From Streptomyces sp. Je 1-79 (GTDB lineage Bacteria > Actinomycetota > Actinomycetes > Streptomycetales > Streptomycetaceae), in assembly GCF_025195125.1 (NCBI RefSeq), contig NZ_JAMGSL010000002.1, forward strand, positions 62,001 through 126,000: DNA of 64,000 nt, in the 5' to 3' direction. Positions 27,551 to 35,804 of this stretch are shown here, one piece after another. Position 1 is the first letter of the stretch. Every line of letters begins with the position of its first letter. Position numbers and translations under genes: made by a program. The notes beneath the pieces are model-generated. The model did no database searches, had not been told where the DNA came from, and saw nothing but the letters and a program-made list of their open reading frames with translations.

Positions 27551-28123
27551 ATGACCACGACTGTCGACCGCGGAGCGCCCGGCCTCCTTGCGCCCCCTGC
27601 CCCGGTACGGATTTCACTTACCCCCAAGACCACACTTGTCGGCCAGTTGGACGGCGCCTGGTGGCCCCATTCGCGCGGCCTCGAAGCCGAACTCCCGCCG
27701 CTCGTCGACGCCCTGGCAGAGCCCTGGGGGCGCATCACACGCGTCACCGTGAACCCCACCCGCTGGCCGGTCATCCCGCACAAGGTGCCCGTCACCGGGC
27801 ACACCGTGCACGTGGGCTGGTTCACCGAACAGGATCCCGACAAGATGATCCTGCTCTCGTACTCTGTCGGACGCTGGGATCTGCTGGTGATCCCGCCCGA
27901 GACCGAGCCCGCCGCCGCGGCCCGGCTGATGTCCGCCTCGACGATCCCCGGAAGCATCCTGACGGCCGAGGGCCTGCTGGCAGCAGACGCCGTCATAGGC
28001 GGCGCCGTCGCCGCGAGAAGCCGGGAAGACGCCTGGGAGGCCGAGGGCGGTGCGGGTATGTCACCCCCGGGGCGCCCGATGGGACAGCGGATCAGCACCG
28101 CGCACACGGACTCGGCGAGGTGA
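27551..28123 (+). CDS. DUF5994 family protein (copy 2)
   Basis: This 190-residue paralogue of the divergent gene has the core LVGQLDGAWWPHSRGLEAELPPLVDALAEPWGRITRVTVNPTRWPVIPHKVPV, then VGWFTEQDPDKMILLSYSVGRWDLLVIPPETEP. It has an extra C-terminal tail of about 35 residues. The ATG at 27551 follows a purine-rich stretch. The next gene, encoding a small membrane protein, starts 5 bp after its stop with its Shine-Dalgarno over the stop codon, so the two are coupled. Confidence 0.85.
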   Translation: MTTTVDRGAPGLLAPPAPVRISLTPKTTLVGQLDGAWWPHSRGLEAELPPLVDALAEPWGRITRVTVNPTRWPVIPHKVPVTGHTVHVGWFTEQDPDKMILLSYSVGRWDLLVIPPETEPAAAARLMSASTIPGSILTAEGLLAADAVIGGAVAARSREDAWEAEGGAGMSPPGRPMGQRISTAHTDSAR

Positions 28124-28128
28124 GAAAC

Positions 28129-28338
28129 GTGGAGACCATCATCCTCATCGCAGTGATCGCCGTCATGATCGCCCTCGGTATGCGCCTGATCCACCTGCTC
28201 AACGCCCAGCACGACGCACGCATCGCGGCCTACCACTTCAGCGACCCCCTGCCGGGCATCGGCCGGCGCAGCCGCAAGCACGACAGGCGAGCACCATCGG
28301 GCTCCGACCACGGCGACCGCGGAGACGTCGGCTCCTGA
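28129..28338 (+). CDS. Small single-pass membrane protein
   Basis: This 69-residue protein has one N-terminal membrane helix (VETIILIAVIAVMIALGMRLIHLL) and a basic cytosolic tail (GRRSRKHDRRAPSGSDHGDRG). GTG 28129 is preferred because GAGGTGAG, overlapping the stop of the preceding DUF5994 gene, lies six bases upstream; GTG 28120 is also in frame. The coupling suggests a membrane partner of the DUF5994 protein. Unknown family. Confidence 0.6.
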   Translation: METIILIAVIAVMIALGMRLIHLLNAQHDARIAAYHFSDPLPGIGRRSRKHDRRAPSGSDHGDRGDVGS

Positions 28339-28453
28339 CACAGACCACTCCTCCGACCGAAGGCCGCGGGTGGGGCACCCGACACCCGGGACAACCCACC
28401 CGCCGGCCTCTCGCCTCAACGCTCGACCCTCAACCTGAACGGAACACGCTGCC

Positions 28454-28720
28454 TTGGCCCCCACCGAGCACGAGACCCTGCCGCAGGCTGGACGCGCTGA
28501 CATCCGTATCGTTGCCGCCTCCCCCGAAACCGCCCGCACGGTCGCCGCAGTACTACGCCGCTGCTTCGCCGGCACGGAACAGCGCAGTTGCCCGGCGTCC
28601 GAAGGCGGCACCCGGCTCCACCTCACCGTCGACACCGAATCCGTCGCCGAACCGTCCCGCTCGTGGCTGCCCACCAGCGGGCCCCTCACCGGCGTCGGCA
28701 CCCACGCGGACGAAGTCTGA
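28454..28720 (+). CDS. Small conserved hypothetical protein
   Basis: This 88-residue soluble protein starts with TTG. The core ADIRIVAASPETARTVAAVLRRCFAGTEQRSCPASEGGTRLHLTVDTE resembles short Streptomyces proteins of unknown function that carry one beta-alpha-beta module. It lies between the small membrane protein and a winged-helix gene, all on the plus strand and probably in one transcript. Assignment as a gene rests on codon usage and the family-like core. Confidence 0.55.
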   Translation: MAPTEHETLPQAGRADIRIVAASPETARTVAAVLRRCFAGTEQRSCPASEGGTRLHLTVDTESVAEPSRSWLPTSGPLTGVGTHADEV

Positions 28721-28761
28721 GGAACGTCGGCCCCAGCTCCAGCGCACGAGAGGACGCGGTC

Positions 28762-29034
28762 ATGGCAACACTGCACGAGCGGCAGGCGTACCGCGAACGG
28801 GTCCTGGCCGCCCTTTACGAAGCCACCGAAGGCAACCGTCTCCTCGGAGTCCCTGGGCAGAAGCTGCGGAACGACCTGCGCATCCCCGAGGAGGACCTGG
28901 CCGCAGCCTGCACCTACCTGGCCGGCGAGGGCTTGGTCACCGTCGACTGGGAACCGGGCAACACACCCGCGATGGTCTCCCTGACCCACCAGGGAATCCG
29001 GCGCATGGAGGCAGAAGAGGAAGAGCGCGGCTGA
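28762..29034 (+). CDS. Small winged-helix protein
   Basis: This 90-residue protein is all winged-helix in pattern: MATLHERQAYRERVLAALYEATEGNRLLGVPGQKLRNDLRIPEEDLAAACTYLAGEGLVTVDW, a wing, then VSLTHQGIRRMEAEEEE. It resembles short DNA-binding or adaptor winged helices in actinobacteria. ATG 28762 is 41 bp after the preceding gene. It could be the transcriptional or archaeal-type adaptor component of this small-gene cluster. DNA target unknown. Confidence 0.65.
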   Translation: MATLHERQAYRERVLAALYEATEGNRLLGVPGQKLRNDLRIPEEDLAAACTYLAGEGLVTVDWEPGNTPAMVSLTHQGIRRMEAEEEERG

Positions 29035-29511
29035 GCACACGGTGACGTCCGCGACCAGTCCCGCCGCGTTTGTCGGTGACGGCGCACTGGAGCCGGCACT
29101 GACCTGCGTTGCCCGAGGCGGGATCGCGCCGCGTGTCGTGTGGTTCCAGACTGTCAGGCGGCTGGGGCGGGACCGTGGAGAGTCGGGCGGTGCCGTCGGC
29201 CCGGCGCATGCGAACCGCGGTTGCGGCTTGCCTCGACCACTGCGGTCCCCGTGCGCGCCCCGCGTCTCTTCGCTGCTGCCCGCGTCCCTCCCATTTCATC
29301 GATCACACTTCGCGGTCCCTTGGTTCTGCAGCCTCAGGCAACCTGCCCCTCAATCGGTAGACATCGTGGCAGGCCCCCCAGACCAGGCGACGTAACAGGG
29401 CGGAGAAGCATCCGAGACGAGCAGCCCTCCATCGAGTCCCGGAAGTCGGCAGGCGAGTAAATCTCCGGAGCCTCGCACATGCGCGGCCGCGTACCCTCCT
29501 CGCTCCTTCCT
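29035..29511. other. Gene-poor spacer
   Basis: About 480 bases between convergent genes with no supported coding sequence. Short frames on both strands lack family features. No RNA gene was recognised. Confidence 0.5.
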
Positions 29512-29949
29512 TCATTTCGCTGACCGTCCTGGCGCGAGTGCGGGATATACATCCATAGGGGAGAAGAGCGTTCCACGTCCGTCGGGCGGGATGAGCCAGG
29601 AAAGCCCGGCCACCCTCCGGCCAGGGTCGGGCACGGCCAACCAGGTCCCGGTTGTCAGATACCGAGCGGCCCGCTCCAACCTCGTTGCGGGGCTGCCTGG
29701 AGTCATCAGGAGCACGAGTTCCTGACGTCTGCTGTTGCGAAGCACTGGGCCGGTCGTTGGCTGCCCGCAGCGGGTGACAGCGTTGAGCAGGTGGTGTCCC
29801 AGCGTCTCCGGGACGGCCAAGGCGTCCCAGAGTCGCCCCGCAGGCAAGAGCACCACACCCCGTTCGCTCAGTCTCCACTCACGCAGGCACACGGTGGGGT
29901 CATCACAGGCAGAAGCCAGCCACCGCGCCGAGCACAAAGAGGGAATCAT
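29512..29949 (-). CDS. Conserved hypothetical protein with LLPAGRLWDAL motif
   Basis: This 145-residue soluble protein has the pattern RGVVLLPAGRLWDALAVPETLG, then TGPVLRNSRRQELVLLMTPGSPATRL, then GTWLAVPDPGRRVAGLSWLIPPDGRGTLF. I associate this with a Streptomyces protein family of unknown function whose order resembles bifunctional primase-polymerase N-terminal modules (GxVLLPAGRxWDAV). No catalytic motif is evident at this length, so no activity is claimed. Confidence 0.6.
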   Translation of the reverse strand: MIPSLCSARWLASACDDPTVCLREWRLSERGVVLLPAGRLWDALAVPETLGHHLLNAVTRCGQPTTGPVLRNSRRQELVLLMTPGSPATRLERAARYLTTGTWLAVPDPGRRVAGLSWLIPPDGRGTLFSPMDVYPALAPGRSAK

Positions 29950-30063
29950 CTGCTACCTCGTTCCTGGGATCAGCCGACGAAGTGGCTGACTATCCCGGTT
30001 CAAGTGCGACCTGGGCAGGGAGGCGGAGCATGGCGGATGCAATCGGCCGACTCTTGTGATGTG

Positions 30064-30408
30064 TCAGGGGGTGCCAAACCTGTTGAGCCATCGGCGGAGA
30101 GTGCTGTGGGTGGTGTCGTCCAGCGTGCACAGGGCCTCGATGGCATCGAGGTCGCCCGGCAGGGGCGCGATACCTGCCGTGGTGAGAGCGGCGTGCAGCT
30201 CCAGCCGGCGGCGGTCGGCCGGCTCCAGACGAATGGACAGGCGGCTCGAGGGCTCAGGCGCCGGGAGCGGGCAGTCGCCGAACCCTGCGGAGCCACGAGC
30301 CGTCGACGTCTCCTCGTACCGGTCGTCGATGAACACGGGAGGGAAGCGGTACGGGTCAAGATCCAGCAGGGCGGTCGGAGCCGTGGCGAGAGCCTGAATC
30401 CCAGTCAT
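30064..30408 (-). CDS. Hypothetical protein
   Basis: This 114-residue soluble protein (MTGIQALATAPTALLDLDPYRFPPVFIDDRYEE...) starts at an ATG with GAGGAGG upstream. The second half, RLSIRLEPADRRRLELHAALTTAGIAPLPGDLDAIEALCTLDDTTHSTLRRWLNRF, is helical and could contain a helix-turn-helix. No family is recognised. A perfect hairpin lies 71-94 bp upstream of the start. Confidence 0.55.
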   Translation of the reverse strand: MTGIQALATAPTALLDLDPYRFPPVFIDDRYEETSTARGSAGFGDCPLPAPEPSSRLSIRLEPADRRRLELHAALTTAGIAPLPGDLDAIEALCTLDDTTHSTLRRWLNRFGTP

Positions 30409-31400
30409 GAGTGCCTCCTCAGTCGTCGTACAACTGCGGAGAACGACAGCACGCGGAGTGAGGACGGTTGCGGCACAAGGGGACATCCACTCGGATGTCC
30501 CCTACTCCATCTCGTCACAAGAGAGATGACCCGACGGATGCGGCACGGGCTGCGGTCCGTAGAGGCGCTATCCCGGAGCCTGCGGCGGGTTTTTCACGAT
30601 TCGTGGCAGGAGTAGTTGTGCCGAGGCCGAGGTAGGCGGTCCGTGAGGCGTTGGCGCGTGGTGGCTCCGTGTGACCTGGTGGAGTGGCGCGTACAGGACG
30701 GTGACGTCCTCTCCGGCGACCCGGTAGAGGATGCGAGTGCCCGGGTCAGCCGACGCCCTCAACAGCGGGCCCTGTAACGACACGTGCTCCCCCAGCCCAG
30801 CCACACCGTCACCACCAGCCGTAGCGACGACCCGACATAGAGGGAGCGGGGCACCCAGCCGCCCATCGTGCATCCCGCGCCCTCGGCCGGGGCTGCGGCA
30901 TACGCACCCGACCCGGTGCTGCGAGCTGCGGCGGCGTCCCATCTGTGCGGGCACCGGCCCGCCGTTCAACCCGTTCCCGCTGGATCTGTCCCGATCCGGA
31001 CGTTCTCATGAGCACCACAACCTGCTCCGGCCGCTGCCGTACGGCGGCCTGGAAAGAACGCGACGGGAAGGTCCGCCAGAGAGCTCGCCGCGTAACGGCT
31101 ATGCGATGTGGTGACCCACCCGCCGACGGGCCCGACGGCTGTCCAGGTTGGGAAGCTCACGCGGCCCCGACACCAGGCGGGAATCGGAGCCGCGGACCGG
31201 GCGGGCCCGACGTGGGGGGCCAGACCAGTGCACACGTCCCCCACCAACGCCCCCCACTGCCAGGACACGGTTCGTCAACCGGCGCACGGCCCGCGGGGTC
31301 GCCGATGACGCAGGACCTCCAGGCTGGTGCGGGCGGGCTTTGCGAGGCAGGCTGGAGAGTGCACCGGAACCGTCACACCGCCACGCGAAGGGAACCGGGG
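30409..31400. other. Gene-poor region upstream of the PRC-barrel gene
   Basis: Nearly 1 kb without a confident gene. It holds the hairpin at 30479-30502. A minus-strand stretch (about 30630-30760) reads PGTRILYRVAGEDVTVLYAP, which is faintly RelE-like but embedded in an unconvincing frame. Probably decayed coding sequence. Confidence 0.45.
30479..30502. terminator. Perfect hairpin GGGGACATCC-ACTC-GGATGTCCCC
   Basis: A 10-bp perfect stem with a 4-base loop, in the upstream region of the 114-residue gene. It has no clear T-run. It could be a terminator for lost upstream genes, an operator or a processed RNA structure. Confidence 0.5.
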
Positions 31401-31757
31401 ATGATCCAGATCGCGGATATCCGAGAGTGGCGTACCCACGACGTCGTCGACGCCGGAGGCCACAAGATCGGCGTGCTCGAGGCGGTCTACGTAGACACCA
31501 GCACTGACGAGCCCGCCATGGTTACTGTCCAGGTCGGGCTGCCCACCCGCCACCACCTGGTCTTCGTCCCGCTGACCGGCGCGATCGCGGGCCCCGAGTA
31601 CGTCAAGGTCGACTACGACAAATCGCTGGTGAAGAATTGCCCGGCGATCGGCATGGACGACGTCCTGCCTGCCGAGGACGAGGCTGCGGTCTTCGCACAC
31701 TACGGCCTGCCCTACCAGCCCGGCGTGAACGGTGAACGACAGCTCGCCCGCCGCTGA
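31401..31757 (+). CDS. PRC-barrel domain protein
   Basis: This 118-residue protein has a PRC-barrel core: IADIREWRTHDVVDAGGHKIGVLEAVYVDTSTDEPAMVTVQVGLPTRHHLVFVPLTGAIAGPEYVKVDYDKSLVKNCP. A short helical extension ending HYGLPYQP follows. Stand-alone PRC-barrel proteins of this type in actinobacteria are often stress-induced and of unknown role. The ATG follows GGGAACCGGGG. A 56-codon membrane protein gene follows at 28 bp, probably in the same operon. Confidence 0.85.
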   Translation: MIQIADIREWRTHDVVDAGGHKIGVLEAVYVDTSTDEPAMVTVQVGLPTRHHLVFVPLTGAIAGPEYVKVDYDKSLVKNCPAIGMDDVLPAEDEAAVFAHYGLPYQPGVNGERQLARR

Positions 31758-31784
31758 CCGGCCCATCGAGGAGGTGGCTGCGTG

Positions 31785-31955
31785 ATGACGCTCTTCCTGG
31801 TCCTCGTCATCGTGGCGATCGTGCTGGGCATCATCGGCGTCGTCGCCGAAGGACTGCTCTACATGCTCATCATCGGCATCGTGGTGCTCGTCGCGGCCCT
31901 GTTCTACCTCGCTCTGCACCTGCGGAGCTCCGGCCGGCGCCGCCCGCTTCGTTGA
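31785..31955 (+). CDS. 56-residue hydrophobic membrane protein
   Basis: MTLFLVLVIVAIVLGIIGVV is followed by a second helix (LLYMLIIGIVVLVAALFYLALHL) and a basic tail SSGRRRPLR. The two-helix hairpin and the GAGGAGG upstream support a real gene. It lies 28 bp behind the PRC-barrel gene. Similar tiny hydrophobic proteins accompany general-stress genes in Streptomyces; the function here is unknown. Confidence 0.7.
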   Translation: MTLFLVLVIVAIVLGIIGVVAEGLLYMLIIGIVVLVAALFYLALHLRSSGRRRPLR

Positions 31956-32481
31956 GACGCGGGGCGCGAGGACGGGACTTGGTTGGGCCACGGCCGGTCT
32001 GGCGGGTATAGGCCCCCGCGCCCGGGAGACGATCGAGCACATCGTGCAGGCGGTCCGTGACGTGACGACGCGGCTATCCGCACCCTGCTGACTGATCTCG
32101 ATATGCACACTCCCCCTCGCACCCTTCCGAAATGTGTTGACCACTGACCGGCACGCCCGCCCTGCGGGTGGTTCGCGAGATCACCTGGCTGGCGGCACTT
32201 CCCCACGTAAGGGGGGGCCGGCTCATGGCGGGCGGGCCAGGATGCCTCATCAGGATGAATCGAGCTCTGTCCATTCGGGGGGCATGTCGGATGATCGGCA
32301 ATATGAATCCAATATCTTCACCGCGCCTTGCATCGCCGAACATCTATTCATTCCCCCTCTGCCTCTGTTCACTGTGGGGGCGCGTATTTTTTCTGCGTAA
32401 TATGCCGCGGTAGCAAGAAACCCTTCCGGGCGATCGGTAGAGCCCGGTACGCCACGGCTCCCCACAGAAATTGGCCTCTCG
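31956..32481. other. AT-richer upstream region of the ice-binding gene
   Basis: About 525 bases without a gene. From roughly 32250 the base composition is clearly richer in A and T than the rest of the window. This includes GCGTATTTTTTCTGCGTAAT near 32380-32400, a good setting for a promoter and possibly a mark of transfer. No defined operator was found. Confidence 0.5.
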
Positions 32482-33726
32482 ATGAAGCGGAAAATCTTTC
32501 AAGCGGCTCAGCGTCGCACTTTGTCCGGCTGGTTGGCCTCGGCCGTCGCCGTAACGGTTTCCACCGTGATGGTCGCCGTAACGCCGACGCAGGCACTGGC
32601 CATCGCGACACCCGTACCTCTGGGCACCACCGCCAGCTACTCCGTCCTGGCAGGTCAGGGAGTCACCAATACCGGCCCCACGGTGATCGACCACGACCTC
32701 GGGACGCACCCGAACCCTGCCATCACCGGATTCCCGCCCGGAATCGTGCTCGGCGCAGTGCACCCTGCGGACGCTCAGGCACTTCAGGCCAAGAGCGATC
32801 TCGTCGTGGCGTACAACCAGGCAGCCGGCCAGGCCCAGGACTTCGCGCTTCCGGCAGGAATCGGCGGGGGCCAGGAGCTGCTTCCGGGCGTCCACACGGC
32901 AACATCGGGTGTCGGGCTCACCGGTGATCTGGTCCTGAACGCCGGGGGAAACCCCAACGCGGTCTGGGTGTTCCAGATTCCTGAAGCCCTGACGACGGCG
33001 TCCAGCAGCCGGATCCTGCTCACGAACGGCGCCTCGCCGTGCAACGTGTACTGGCAGATCGGAAGCTCGGCGACGCTCGGCACCACTTCTACCTTCGTCG
33101 GCACCATCATGGCTCTGACCTCGATCTTCGCGAACCAGGGGGCGAGCGTCGAGGGCCGGGCGCTGGCCCGTAACGGCGAGGTGACGCTCAACAACAACAG
33201 GATCTTCCTCGGCGGGTGCGCCACCGGTGGAACGACGACCGGCACGACCACGGGAACGACCACCGGCACCACGACCGGGGCGACGACCGGAACGACGACC
33301 GGCACCACGACCGGGACGACGACGGGTACGACCCTGGGCCTCATCGGCGGCAGCCTCATCGGCGGACCGAGCGTCGGCCTCGTGAGCGGCGGCACCTCGG
33401 GGAACATCTCCGGCAACACCTCCGGGAACACCGCGGGCAACACCGCCGGTAACACCACGGGCGGGGACACGTCGGGCATCACCGCCGGGAACACGACCGG
33501 CGGAGCCGTCACCGGCGGGAACGGCGGCAAGCCGGAGCACGGCGGACCGGGTCATGGCGGACCGGAGCACGGCGGACCGGACCAGGGCGCGCCGGGTCAC
33601 GGTCACGACGAGGGACCCGGTAAGCCGGGCCACGGCCATGACGGCCACGGCGAGAAGCCGGACGGGCACTACGGCTACGGCAACAAGCCCGCGGGCCTCG
33701 ACGGTCACGAGGACCACGAGGGCTAG
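32482..33726 (+). CDS. Secreted ice-binding-like protein (DUF3494) with repetitive tail
   Basis: This 414-residue protein has an N-terminal signal peptide (about 1-40, ending TQALA). A DUF3494-type beta-solenoid follows (about 44-245: LGTTASYSVLAGQGVTNTGPTVIDHDLGTHP, then ILLTNGASPCNVYWQIGSSATLGTTSTFVGTIMALTSIFANQGASVEGRALARNGEVTLNNNRI). In this family the fold binds ice or acts as an adhesin. The last 165 residues are low complexity: a Thr-Gly run, Gly-Asn repeats, then a His/Gly/Pro-rich end resembling metal-binding tails. No sortase motif is visible. A strong terminator follows. Confidence 0.88.
   Translation: MKRKIFQAAQRRTLSGWLASAVAVTVSTVMVAVTPTQALAIATPVPLGTTASYSVLAGQGVTNTGPTVIDHDLGTHPNPAITGFPPGIVLGAVHPADAQALQAKSDLVVAYNQAAGQAQDFALPAGIGGGQELLPGVHTATSGVGLTGDLVLNAGGNPNAVWVFQIPEALTTASSSRILLTNGASPCNVYWQIGSSATLGTTSTFVGTIMALTSIFANQGASVEGRALARNGEVTLNNNRIFLGGCATGGTTTGTTTGTTTGTTTGATTGTTTGTTTGTTTGTTLGLIGGSLIGGPSVGLVSGGTSGNISGNTSGNTAGNTAGNTTGGDTSGITAGNTTGGAVTGGNGGKPEHGGPGHGGPEHGGPDQGAPGHGHDEGPGKPGHGHDGHGEKPDGHYGYGNKPAGLDGHEDHEG
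33229..33336 (+). repeat. 12-bp tandem repeats encoding (GTTT)n
   Basis: About nine copies of a GGNACGACNACN unit encode Gly-Thr-Thr-Thr repeats in the ice-binding-like protein. Copies vary at third positions, so the protein repeat is conserved more strictly than the DNA. Confidence 0.85.
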
Positions 33727-33758
33727 GCAGCAGCCTGCACGAAGCCCGTTCATCGGAT

Positions 33759-33802
33759 GACGGCGCACGGCGGAATCCTCACCGAATCCGCCGTGCGCCG
33801 TC
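33759..33802 (+). terminator. Terminator after the ice-binding gene
   Basis: A perfect 15-bp stem (GACGGCGCACGGCGG and complement, 33759-33773 with 33788-33802) and a 14-base loop lie 32 bp past the stop codon. Confidence 0.8.
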
Positions 33803-33861
33803 GGTGAGAGGCGCCGCGACCTCAGGCGCAAGCAACACATACGAGAAAGCCAGGGTGGGCG

Positions 33862-34581
33862 GTGTCGAGCGGAATTGAATCAGCGGCCGTGAAGGAATTT
33901 CAGCAGTCAGATTCCGACCCGGTCTCCCCGCCACGTCCTGACGGAGCGGGCACGCCGGACAGGCCGGCCACGGGTGCCCGCGCCCTGAAGGCGGGGCTGT
34001 ACACGGCCGTGGTCCTGTGTCTGATGACGACCTTGGTCCATGTCGTCGTGGTGTTCCTGCACGTGGCTCCGTCCAACCCCGTGTCGAAGCGGTACAGCAC
34101 ACAGGTCAACGGCTGGGTCTACCCCCTCTTCGAACAGAATTGGCGGCTCTTCGCCCCGGACCCCGACTCCTTCAACCGGCAAGTCCTGGCGAGAACCGCA
34201 CACACCGACTCCAATGGATCGCTACGGGTGAGTCCCTGGTTCGATCTCGCCGCCGTGGACAATTCCGCGGTCGAACACAGTGCATTTCCGAGCCACACGG
34301 CTCAGAACCTTCTGCGTCGCGCCTGGAGCTCCTATGTCGAAACACATGGCGGGAGCGACACGGCGCGCTCGGAGCGGGCCGTGATGCTGCAGAAGTATCT
34401 GAGCAACATCGCCACCGACCGCGTCGCCGCCCACAACGACCGCGGAACCTTCGAATTCATTCAGCTCCGGGTCATCACGCTGCCGATCGCCGCGCCCGGC
34501 ACACCCGCCGGGAGCCCCCCTCCGGCGCCCACCGAGAACCGACTCCTGCCCTGGTGGAAGGTGACCCCTCATGGGAAATGA
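33862..34581 (+). CDS. DUF5819 family membrane protein
   Basis: This 239-residue protein has a short acidic/Pro-rich N-terminus, one membrane helix (about 47-69, AVVLCLMTTLVHVVVVFLHV) and a large C-terminal domain on the far side of the membrane. That domain has PLFEQNWRLFAPDPDSFNRQVLAR and WFDLAAVD, the family signature. Function unknown. It overlaps the HTTM gene by 11 bases, so translation is coupled, and the two proteins probably form a complex. GTG start. Confidence 0.85.
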   Translation: MSSGIESAAVKEFQQSDSDPVSPPRPDGAGTPDRPATGARALKAGLYTAVVLCLMTTLVHVVVVFLHVAPSNPVSKRYSTQVNGWVYPLFEQNWRLFAPDPDSFNRQVLARTAHTDSNGSLRVSPWFDLAAVDNSAVEHSAFPSHTAQNLLRRAWSSYVETHGGSDTARSERAVMLQKYLSNIATDRVAAHNDRGTFEFIQLRVITLPIAAPGTPAGSPPPAPTENRLLPWWKVTPHGK

Positions 34582-35791
34582 GCAGATCCCCCAGCTCTCC
34601 TCCACGGGCACACCGCACCGGCCCGCCGGCCACGAGACTTCGCTCGCCGGCACGGCCCGCCGGTGGCTTCTCGACCGGATCGGCGCTCTGTGGGCACTTC
34701 TCACCGGCCGGCCGGTCTCCCTGTACGCCGCCTCGGTTCTGCGCATCGGCTACGGGCTGATCTACCTGATCTTCCTGCTCCGCGAATTCCCGCACCGTGC
34801 CGAGATCTGGGGCCCCGACTCGCCCTGGACGCCCGGGCTGGCAGCACAGCTCTTCGACCAGACGGGCTGGAACAGCTTCCTGATCCTGTCCGAGAGCCGC
34901 GCCTACTTCGAGCTCTGCTACGTGCTGGCTCTCGTCACGTCCACGCTCTTCACGCTGGGCTGGCGGACCCGCGTCATGTCCGTCCTCTTCGCCGTCGTGG
35001 TGACCTCGTTCCATGCACGAGCGATCTTCATGACGGACGGGGGCGACAACCTGGTCCTGCTGATGGCCCTGTACCTCGTCCTCACCGCCTGCGGACGCCG
35101 CTGGTCCCTGGACGCACGTCGCGACCGGGTCAGGGCGGCACGGGCGGGCAACACGCCGAAGCCGGTGAGGAACGCCTACGCACAGCACCTCCGGGACGCT
35201 CGCGTCACCTTGACCACGGTGGTGCACAACTGCGCCATGTTCGTCATCGCGGCGCAGGTCTGCTTCCTCTACGGGTCAGCCGGCCTGTACAAGGTCCAGG
35301 GCCAGACGTGGGGCGGCGGCACCGCTCTCCACTACGCGCTGAACCTCGAACTGTTCCAGCCCTGGCCCGCGCTCTCCCACCTCGTGGACGCGTACCCGAT
35401 GGCGATCGCGATCACCGGCTACGTGACGGTGCTCCTGCAGGTCGCCTTCCCGTTCGTGCTCTTCGGCAGGCTCAAGTATCCCGTTCTGACCGTGCTGCTG
35501 GGCATGCACATCGGTATCGCCGTACTCATGGGGCTGCCCCTCTTCTCCGGCGCGATGATCGTTGCGGACGCCGTGTTCCTGCCCGACCGCTTCTACACGT
35601 TCCTGCCTCACCTGTGGCGACGCGCAGCGCGGCGGGCAGGCATGTACCGGCCGGCACCCGGGAAAGGAGCAGGACCTGCATCCGTACCCTCGCAAGGCAG
35701 GCCCGGCGTTCCCGACCCGAAGCATCGAGCCACTTCGGCAGGGCAGAAGGACACGGCGCTCGCTACCGGGCCCGCGTCCGACCCGGGCTGA
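34571..35791 (+). CDS. HTTM-domain membrane protein (gamma-carboxylase-like)
   Basis: This 406-residue multi-pass protein has an HTTM domain, the membrane module related to vitamin K-dependent gamma-carboxylase. Landmarks are LRIGYGLIYLIFLLREFPHRAEIWGPDSPW, then SFHARAIFMTDGGDNLVLLMALYLVL and AAQVCFLYGSAGLYKVQGQTWGGGTALHYAL, with five or more helices. About 60 unstructured residues follow. Bacterial members have no established substrate. Coupling with DUF5819 suggests a two-component membrane enzyme. The upstream secreted ice-binding-like protein is a possible but unproven client. Confidence 0.85.
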   Translation: MGNEQIPQLSSTGTPHRPAGHETSLAGTARRWLLDRIGALWALLTGRPVSLYAASVLRIGYGLIYLIFLLREFPHRAEIWGPDSPWTPGLAAQLFDQTGWNSFLILSESRAYFELCYVLALVTSTLFTLGWRTRVMSVLFAVVVTSFHARAIFMTDGGDNLVLLMALYLVLTACGRRWSLDARRDRVRAARAGNTPKPVRNAYAQHLRDARVTLTTVVHNCAMFVIAAQVCFLYGSAGLYKVQGQTWGGGTALHYALNLELFQPWPALSHLVDAYPMAIAITGYVTVLLQVAFPFVLFGRLKYPVLTVLLGMHIGIAVLMGLPLFSGAMIVADAVFLPDRFYTFLPHLWRRAARRAGMYRPAPGKGAGPASVPSQGRPGVPDPKHRATSAGQKDTALATGPASDPG

Positions 35792-35804
35792 GAGACAGCG
35801 GACG

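Noticed and set aside
30568..30969. Minus-strand frame with a RelE-like phrase (PGTRILYRVAGEDVTVLYAP)
   Set aside because: The match covers only about 20 residues, the rest is Pro/Ser/His-rich, and there is no ribosome binding site or partner. It may be decayed but cannot be called.
33181..33520. CRISPR-like repetitive DNA
   Set aside because: The repeats are 12-bp in-frame units encoding Gly-Thr runs in the secreted protein, with no spacers.
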